DNA of 64,000 nt from Gnomoniopsis sp. IMI 355080 (taxonomy: Eukaryota; Ascomycota; Sordariomycetes; Diaporthales; Gnomoniaceae). Shown in pieces: positions 56,147 to 64,000 of the stretch (position 1 is the stretch's first letter; every line of letters starts with the position of its first letter). A model generated the notes under the pieces. It saw nothing but the letters and a program-made list of their open reading frames with translations, did no database searches and was not told the DNA's origin. The DNA is taken from NCBI GenBank assembly GCA_027946555.1, contig JAPEVC010000087.1, positions 1-64,000 on the forward strand. The letters are read 5' to 3'. The translations under genes were made by a program, and so were the position numbers.

Positions 56147-56156
56147 TACCTAGGTA
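56147..56156. repeat. TACCTAGGTA palindrome, copy 4
   Basis: Exact copy of the 10-bp palindrome in the P450/methyltransferase interval. Confidence 0.7.
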
Positions 56157-57550
56157 CTAACCCGCATATAGTAAGAACTAGCTTAACATTCTATGTCGAT
56201 TTGCTGTGTGCTGCTACAGATGCCATGCAAGACCGGCCCCTTCTGTATTTACACTACGTCCTCAGTCCTACATCTACACTGGCTTGAAGACCTCTCTGCC
56301 TTGCGGCGTCAACATTGAGCTGCTATATACAGGTGTGACTGCAGTCAAACACAAATACGTATTACCAAGTACCTTCTCGCATGCCGAAGCTTGCTGCCCG
56401 GTTATGCGGTGTTGCGAGGTGTCCCTGCCAGCCCGCCAACCGGGCCGAAGCCCCAGCCTGCTTCAGCGCATAGCTGCAGTGCCTTCCGGCTCTCATCTTG
56501 TGCCTGGAAAGAGCAAACGATGCAACCTCAAACGAGACGTCGAGTAAACTCCCAGCCCGTCAACTCATCTTGTGCAGCGCTCGGGGATCCTGCTGGCCTA
56601 CCTCCTTTTCAAGTCCTGCCGTTACAGAAAGACACCCCACGTTGTCGCCAACAGCCGCGTCGCCTTTTCGTTGGTAGCAGGAACACCGGGCTTGTTTTCG
56701 CTTAAGCAGCTACGCAAGACGCCTTTTGCTGATACGCTCGTCTATTTTAACCTTTCGTAATACAGGCCGACTCATCTGCGTCAAACCTATCAATTTGCAT
56801 ATACCAACCGCGCACTTCGGCATTTCACCTTGTGCTCCTCATCCACAGTCCCGCCGCCGTCCCTCTTCAACATCGCCTCTGCCTTTCTCTCTCCCAGAAT
56901 CTCAGCCCACGGCTGCTTCCTACCCCCGCCCCGCTCTGTATGCTGTGCCTGGTTCTATCATTCCGCCAGTGATAGGTACTCACAGACAGCGACCCTTTGG
57001 ACTTTCCCGTGTCTAGATCGCTGGTTTTCTTGGCTAGTGGTTAGTTGGTAGGGACGGCACGCCCACGGCAATCGAGGCCGTGTCCGTGTCCCTCGGCGCG
57101 TGCATCATTACACACCGATGCTTTTGCTGGGGAACTCGGTACTTCAACCTTCTGCCCAATCTCAATCTGTCTACGAAGGTGCTTCCGCACCTCTGCAAAT
57201 CCTCTACTTTTTTCATCCTCGCCAGAGATTTGACAGCTCTGACACCTGCAGCCCCCGATTGCTGCTCACAGTGTCTGATCACGCGCACACGCCCTTCCCG
57301 AGCCCCTCTCACTGCGAGGTCCTGCTTTGTAGCTGAACGGGACGCCTCTTGAGTTTCCCAGTCCATGCCCCGGCCACGGCGCAATCTTGGAGGCACTATT
57401 GGCTCGTACCCTCCCTGCAGGCTGACCCTGAGCCTTGAGAACAAAGTCCAGTCACCCAAGAATCTAGAGACGTTGACGACGACGCCTCATCAGGATCCCT
57501 CATCGTCAAGCATAGCAACCCCACGTCCAACAATACAGTAGTACTTCAAA

Positions 57551-59194
57551 ATGGGAGACGTCATGAACAGCCTGACATATGGGGTCGGTCATATCGAACC
57601 GGACAATCATAGTGATGATTCCATGATTGAAGATGTACGTCGCATCCAGGTGGAGTATTGCCTACAGCCGCAGCACTGGTTATTGGTCTAGCTCAAGCTA
57701 ATTTCAACGATCAAAATAGGATAGACAATCCTTGTTCTCAGATACGGACTCAGCACTTGGATCTGCAAGTACCCAATCACTTTGGTTGATTCTCTCATTG
57801 TTCTGATATCTAAATGTGGTCTAGGATATGTCTATATACTCTTCCACGGCTTCCATCAGCTCTTCTATTTTACGGAATATGGAGGAGAATGGGAGGAAAT
57901 ACCACGGCTACAAGGAAGGAAAATACGTTCTTCCTGTTGATGAAGTAGTGCTACCCTCCTTTGACATATTGCCTGAGCCAGACTAACCTACAATAGCGAG
58001 AACTCGATAGGCAAAGTATATCACCGCCCCATGTGAAGGCCCTGAACGGCATGGCTTACCTGAAGACAGTCTTCCAGTATGACCTGTGCCTTTTGACATT
58101 CGACAATCACTTATCTTTTGCACCATTCACGAAGCTGAATCGAGTCTTGGACGTGGGATGTGGCGTCGGTGAGTTTGACGATCAAAGATCCTGTAACTGC
58201 TCTAGGCATGGTAATGAGCTGACACCTCGTAAGGCTATTGGGCCTTGGATTTTGGTTAGACATCGATATTCTTGAGCCCCTGTTGTGCCTGGTGTCAACT
58301 AACTTGCTTTTCCAGCTGAGATGCATCCAGAGTCACAGGTAAGCTCTTACTTCATCCCGCTACCCGCATGCATAGTATACTAAGCAGATGCAGGTGATTG
58401 GCGTTGATCTGTCACCCGTTCAGCCAGCATAGTAGGTCCCTGCCCTCCCTTGGATCGGTGACGATGCTGACGTCTCGATAGTGTGGTGAGCAACTCGAGC
58501 TCTGTTGTGTGGCCCGGCACCGGTGAAAGACTAACGATGCAGGAAAGCCGCCGAATGTTCAGTTTGAAATCGATGATTTAGAAGAGCCGTGGAGCTTCAG
58601 CTATCCGTTTGACTATATACACTCCTTGATGATGACCGGCGCATTCAGAGATTGGGAGAACTACTACCGACAGGCCTACGAGTAGGTCCTACTGCATGGG
58701 AAAGCGGCCGTCCTTCTTGCATGGAAATGCTGACACGAATCTCCAGGAATTTAAATTCCGGCGGCTGGATCGAAGTCCAAGACGTCCAATTTCCGCTCCA
58801 CTGTGACGACAGCACCCTGGCGGCGACGGGCGCCCTAAAGCGCTGGAGCGATCTAATGGTGGAAGCCGGCGACAAATCGGGCTTCAGACTGACGACATGC
58901 GAGCGAGCAGGTGACATGCTACATGAGGCAGGTTTCGTGGATATCGTACGCATACCGTACAAGTGGCCTATCAACGAGTGGCCACGCGAGGCTAAATGGA
59001 AGGAAGTGGGGCGGAGAACGGGGATAAATTTCAGGAGCGGCATTGAGGCCATGATGATGGCACTTCTCACACGGTACATGGGCTGGACGAAAGAGCAGGT
59101 CGAGGAATTCTCGGCACAGGTGGATCGCGAGTGGCAGGACACCAGGGTGCATGCGTACTTTAACTTGTGGATTACATATGGGAGGAAACCGTAA
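57551..59194 (+). CDS. LaeA-like SAM-dependent methyltransferase with microexons
   Basis: The product is a predicted class I methyltransferase of the LaeA/UMTA family; relatives act as global regulators or pathway enzymes in secondary metabolism. Proposed exons are 57551..57634, 57720..57784, 57860..57944, 57997..58168, 58234..58254, 58316..58338, 58394..58431, 58482..58485, 58548..58681 and 58747..59194, 357 residues in a continuous frame. The N-terminus is acidic and Ser-rich, then NGRKYHGYKEGKYVLPVDE, typical of the family. SAM motif I is VLDVGCGVGYWALDFAE (from about residue 128), followed by VIGVDLSPVQPAYVPPNVQF and the FDYIHS segment. Four consecutive exons have 21, 23, 38 and 4 nt. The 4-nt exon supplies the codons that join PA to PPNVQF. 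The N-terminal exons 2-3 are less certain than the rest. Confidence 0.83.
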
Positions 59195-60612
59195 CGCGGT
59201 CGAAGGGGGGGGGGGAAGTGTTGAGGGGGCTATATGAACTTGAGGATGGAATACCTAATTGCGAATTCACAAGCATTACTCGAAACAGCGTCAGGTCTTC
59301 AGCCAATATTTCCCACCGGCTGGGGCCCAATCACCAGATGCTCGAGGCCAGTATACCGAGGATCAAAGAATAGATGAAGAAAGAGGTGTATCGAGATCAG
59401 AACGATAAAGGAAAGGCTAGCCTCTGCAAGTAGGTCAAGACGGGTAATGCTCGATGGCCGCTATACCCGACGTAGCGTGATCTGGGTTGCAACATTGCAA
59501 CCTCGCTGTGTGCCGTATGCGTAATTCAGCATGAGGTGCACACGCTGTCACAAAGACAAGCAGCGTACTTGCTTATGAACGACAGGCTCGTTTTGTCTAT
59601 TAGTCAAAGAATCTCGACCATGATGCTTATACCTTCAGCTGTCCGAGCCGAACTTTTGAGATTGTATGTCTACGAGGGGTGGATTTCGAGGGGCGAGTCT
59701 CGTGGCTCAAAAGGAGCAACAGCGACTACGGCTGAAGTTAGCCCACGCAATACTAGGGGAAGAAGACCTGTTGACCATGGCTACAGCTTGGCAGTCGTAT
59801 GAATAGATGAATGGGCGAGTCACAATTTCAAAAGCAGACAATCGCCTTCTGACCGTTGGTTCTACCGGACGACCTGGTTTAATAAGGGTGCATTAGAACA
59901 GAGAGAGACCCTTGCCTTGGATTGAATTGCGGGAAGACGCAATACTGAAGTCAATTCAAGCTTCGGAGAGGGATGCTGTTCAAAGTCAAATTCGACAGGA
60001 AACATCCACGACCTGACGGAGCCGGACAGTCGGGGCCGATTGTGTGCATGAGTCCGAGCGTGGAGATCGCCAATGGTGGACCCACCTCAAGTAGTTGGCA
60101 GGTACGCCGGACGGCAGGCGCACTGCAAGCGCACGGCAGGCGCGTCTTCCAACAGCACCTGACCGCGTCTTGGTACTTCCTCACTGTAAACAGCCACTAC
60201 CTACCTTACCATACCCACCTCTACCTACGACACTGCTCACAAAGTCTCATCCTCCCTCTCCTGACATGATCCTACTCTTGTTCTGTCTCCATTGGTGACA
60301 CTCATAGAGCCTGCTGTTATGATTCTTTTTAGCACCATAAATCTAGCATTTAAGAGTCGCGTTTCAATCTTCTGAAGTCGCGTCGCGTCGCGCCGACTCT
60401 GCATCCAGCATTCAGCGTTCAGCACCATCGTCGTTCATCTACACGCATGCCCCGAGAAGGTTCAATAGATTCTTCATTATCTTCCGGCGTCCAACATTGA
60501 ATTCGAGGCAACAAATCAAACGCTCTTGTTGCTTCACAGCCCACCTCCAGCGAAAAGATCTTATGCAACGGCAATGCAAACCAGCAGACGCGTCTAACCC
60601 TGATAGCCAGCC
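59195..60612. other. Intergenic region upstream of CDC45
   Basis: 1.4 kb with no recognisable gene. An 11-G run lies just after the methyltransferase stop (59205-59215). A GTCGC repeat is at about 60377-60391, and an ACGCGT box lies close to the CDC45 start. Confidence 0.5.
60587..60594. promoter_or_regulatory. MluI cell-cycle box upstream of CDC45
   Basis: The palindrome GACGCGTC contains ACGCGT, the MBF core, about 20 bp before the CDC45 ATG. MBF control of S-phase genes is known in yeasts. The six-base core alone is expected about 16 times by chance in 64 kb, so its position is the main support. Confidence 0.35.
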
Positions 60613-63304
60613 ATGTATCTGCCCCGCTCTCTTCTTTCCAAATTGTACTTGCACCTTACGAGCACACGGCATCCTCTGTCACCACCGGTCCTCATTTTAG
60701 TCGCTCTCGAGCCCGATGCTCTCTGCGCCTGCAGAATCCTTACCCGGCTCCTCAAGAATGACTACATCCCCCACAAAATCCAGCCAGTATCCGGATATGG
60801 AGACCTCGAGCGCGTTGGTACCGAGCTGGTCAGCCCGCTGATGGAGCAGAATGGTGGCTCAGGGGGTGTTGTCGTCTGTCTAGGCGTGGGTGGTATGGTG
60901 GACTTGGGCGCCGTGCTTGGACTCGAGCCTGAGGGTGAGGAGACGACCTTTGGCGGTGTCGAGGTCTGGGTTATTGATTCCCGCCGTCCCTGGAATCTGG
61001 GCAATGTATTTGGAGGATTTCCTCTTGAGCCTGAGACAGAATTCGCGTCCAGCTACCAGGCGCGTACTCCTGTGGGTGTCCTAGGTGGTCGAATAGACCG
61101 TACATACAAACCTGGAAAAGGTGGCATCGTCATCTTTGACGACGGAGATGTCGAGGATGATTTGGCCTCTCAGAGAGACGCGTATATGGCACTCATGGAA
61201 ATGCCTGATGTTGAAGACAATGGCGAGGACCTCGATGGGAGTAATTCAGAGGAGGAAGAGGAAGAGGAAGAGCCCGCACCGCGTGTTGGCCAGAAGCGGA
61301 AGTCTTGGTCGGATCAGGATGATGAACTCGATGACAGCGACGATGACGATAGACCTCGCCAAAGAAGAAGAAGCAATTCCGTAAGCGCGATGATGCCCAC
61401 CCGCGGTCAAGAAGTACTGGCTAACGTTACTACTAGTCATCGTCCATACCGGAGTCACCAGAGCGCCCGAAACAACGCGGCCTCATGTCTATGCGAGAAC
61501 AGGCTCTTATGTCCTCAGATGGCCAAGACGAGGACCCGCCTTCTGCTGCTCAGCCACCAAAAGGACCATCCGCACGCACACTGAGGAGACGCCTGCTTCG
61601 ATTGAGACGGCAGAATGAGAGTATTCTGCGGGACTACTACAGGAATGGCACACAGTACTCTGAGCCCGTTTCATCGATGGTCTATTCCCTAGCCTCAGAA
61701 CTGGGCCGTGAAGACAACGACATACTCTGGCTGACCATCGTCGGTGTCACATCGATGGAGCTCTATGGGCGGTCATCAGCGGGTGTTGCTGTTTCAGTGC
61801 AGAGCTCAGATTCCAAGTCTGCAACCGGATGGCTCGGGATGCGTGGTGCTCGGATTCGTCAACTTCTCCGTGACGAAGTCCGCCGCTTGAATCCACCAGA
61901 ACTTCAGGGTAACCGAACTTCGCTGGAAGCCGTGGGCGTCATTCCTACCACAGCTCGAAATCCTGAAGACCACAGCATACGTCTGTCCCCTGAACCGCGA
62001 CTGTTGATGGTCAGACACTGGAGCCTCTACGATGCCCTGCTCCACTCGCCTTACATATCCTCACGCTTGAAGACGTATAGCGAGACCGGTCTGAAACGTC
62101 TACACAAGTTCCTCGCCAAGATAGGCATCAGTCTTGTTCAATGTAGACAAAACTACGCACATATGGACATTTCACTAAAACGAGAATTGCGATCAAAGTT
62201 CTTGAAACAGGGTGCCTTGTATAGACTGGACGACCTGGTGCCAGCTGTTGAGACGGATGGTAAAGATCGCGGCGGGGCAAAGGATGGCTGGGGCTTTGTC
62301 AGGAGCTGGGGATGGCGTGCGACGTTAAGTGCCCAAGATGTCGGTGTAGTCGTTGGTGCTCTCCTCGAAGTCGGCAAGCATGCTGCAGTGTCCAACCCAA
62401 ACGCTCCTGAAGGCTCATCTCAGCTCGTGGATGACGGTGATGAATTGTTGTCTGAGCAAAGCGACGAATGGATAACCAGGTTCTGGGATGCATACGATGC
62501 ACTCGAAAAGTAAGTGGAACAGGGCTGCTCGATCTCGCTCTTTCTAGGGCAATACTAATATCTTGCAGCGTCGAAGATCTCAAGAATGGTCTTCCAACAG
62601 CGCAATTTCTACATAGGGCCATTTTCAGCACTGGCACTGCCCTCTTGCGGAAGAGGCAGATCAAACACCTGTCGTCGTTCCGCATGTGCGTCGTCAAAGA
62701 CAGTGCCGAAGCTGCCATCTTCAATCACCCTGGTGCCTTGACGAAACTTGCGCTCTGGATCGGCGAGGCCCTTGCAGAGCAGGAGAAGGAGACACAAGGC
62801 AAGCTCTCCCAAGGCGGACGCGGTACACCTCTCGTTGTCGCCAGCCTCAGCGAGAGGCGTGGAGTATATACGATCGTCGGCACAGGTGGTGGTGGCGGTC
62901 CAGACATCGCTTTCCAGGACAAGGAAGCCGCCAAGGAGCGAGCCCGGGCGAAGGCAGAGAAGGCCAAGAAAAGAGAGGAGCATAGGCGAAATAGGCAAAA
63001 GATCCGTGAGGAGAAGCGAGCTGCTCGACGTGCTGCGAATGGCGGAGATGACGATGAAGACGGAGATGACGAGACTGAGTCAGAAGCCTCCGACTCGGAG
63101 TCGGACTCTGAGGACGAAGACGATGATGAACCTCGTGGCAAGGGATTTGGCCTGAACCGATTTGGGACTGCTTTCCAGGATGTCATCGCCGAGACGAGCG
63201 CCCGTGTGCGAATCGACAGCTTCGAACACTGTGTTGTCGAGGTGAGGAAGGAGGACCTCACAGGCTTCTTGGAAAGTCTGTCTTCGAAGAAGATTGTTGG
63301 TTGA
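60613..63304 (+). CDS. CDC45: Replication initiation factor Cdc45
   Basis: Cdc45 forms the CMG helicase with MCM2-7 and GINS and is needed to start and extend replication forks. Exons are join(60613..61380, 61437..62509, 62569..63304), 858 residues, all phases consistent. The N-terminus MYLPRSLLSKLYLHL is typical of the family. The DHH-like N-terminal domain follows, with LILVALEPDALCACRILTRLL and EVWVIDSRRPWNLGNVF. An acidic insert (about 205-250) is followed by a basic stretch. The central and C-terminal conserved parts include DNDILWLTIVGVTSMELYG, RHWSLYDALLHSPYI and LHKFLAKIGISLVQC. Near the C-terminus a Lys/Arg/Glu-rich helix and an Asp/Glu/Ser-rich patch (from about residue 735) interrupt the fold and are longer than in yeast Cdc45. 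The gene ends with GFLESLSSKKIVG. Confidence 0.95.
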
Positions 63305-64000
63305 ACCCTCGGTGTGGCTTGGTGGCTTTTGCTTTCTTTCAAATGGGCGGATGGGCGGAGTCAGTATCTGGGGCAGCTGGGCGTTGAGGATGCTTCTGTT
63401 GTATATCCGTTCCTGTCCAACATGCATGTGTAGAAATCGAAGAAACGCGTTGCCAGTACTGGTCACACTACAAGCAAGCCAGCTTGGGCGGGACTAGCAT
63501 TTCCTGTGATCGGTTAGGCTGAAGATAGCTGTGTGAAGGGAAGAGCGTGGAGCGTATGCAGAGGTTTCTCTGGCCGAGGGATCTTCCCGTAAGATCAATT
63601 AATTCACTTGCTAATGAGATATATCGTTGCATAACGGACACACCACTTCTTTGACGGCCATTGCTCTTGTCAATGTCTTATCAGATTGGTAGCAACGGTA
63701 AGCTTCCGCTTGCTTCTCTTGGCATTTCCGTCTAAGCCAGCAAGAAAGCACCATTGTCACGACTATAGACGGCGCCTGAACAGTCACCAGGTCACTGAGG
63801 ACGAGACTCTTGATAAAAATGTCTTAGTTCAGCAGTCTTATACAGACAGGAACCTTATAGTTAGACGAGTAGTATGACGACAGGGTCGACTTAGCCACAG
63901 TGGCCCCATGGCTGGGAGATAGGACCGAGGGAACCGTAGCGACGATAGAGGCTGACGTGGAGCACCATTATCTATATGTTGAAAGCTAGGCTGAGCAATG
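63305..64000. other. Downstream flank of CDC45
   Basis: No gene can be supported in the last 696 bp. A 63-codon frame at 63686-63877 shows no domain. A neighbouring gene may begin outside the window. Confidence 0.45.

Larger units (their letters stand above)
53468..57550. other. Long divergent region P450 / LaeA-like methyltransferase
   Basis: 4.1 kb without a recognisable gene. Frames of 60-140 codons overlap on both strands and lack domains or coherent splice chains. Visible are the P450 upstream frame and TATA-like site, a C run at 53710-53718, a 7-bp tandem repeat at 55305-55337 and TACCTAGGTA at 56147-56156. The last 600 bp are CT-rich and probably lead into the methyltransferase gene. 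Confidence 0.5.

Overview
The window is nuclear DNA of a filamentous ascomycete (Pezizomycotina). The evidence is short GT-AG introns of roughly 45-230 nt, fungal-only families (Zn2Cys6 and C2H2 regulators with the fungal regulatory region, a WSC-domain GH16 protein, a LaeA-like methyltransferase, a pisatin-demethylase-like P450) and long intergenic stretches with CT-rich leaders. The palindrome TACCTAGGTA and runs of TAGG/CCTA are frequent between genes; together with gene content I lean to Sordariomycetes, but this is inference.

Layout. 0.3-9.6 kb: ALG7 (N-glycan start, ER), convergent to a SET3-like PHD/SET chromatin protein, then a metallophosphoesterase. 10.0-12.2 kb: GH16-WSC cell-wall protein with a GPI-type tail. 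12.8-15.2 kb: PEX12 and a hot-dog thioesterase ending in a peroxisomal SKI tail, divergent from one 426-bp promoter. 16.0-18.1 kb: multi-exon F-box protein. 19.1-22.4 kb: C2H2 plus fungal-regulatory-domain transcription factor with about 5 kb of gene-free DNA upstream. 27.5-30.7 kb: SAP30-like subunit and mitochondrial DnaJ MDJ1. 32.5-39.6 kb: divergent Zn2Cys6 regulator and 14-TM MFS exporter. 40.9-47.1 kb: Cyk3-like transglutaminase-fold protein and a large F-box-like protein. 48.2-50.2 kb: JmjC oxygenase. 51.5-59.2 kb: P450 and LaeA-like methyltransferase, divergent across 4.1 kb. 60.6-63.3 kb: CDC45.

Most genes are unrelated housekeeping or regulatory genes. Three neighbour pairs look functional: PEX12/thioesterase (peroxisome), Zn2Cys6 regulator/MFS exporter, and P450/LaeA-like methyltransferase (possible small secondary-metabolism locus). 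Four proteins (SET3-like, SAP30-like, JmjC, LaeA-like) touch chromatin or global control. I reconstructed exon structures by hand from splice signals, reading-frame continuity and family consensus. I saw no tRNA, rRNA, transposon or CRISPR array. All functional names rest on recognised motifs, not on database searches.
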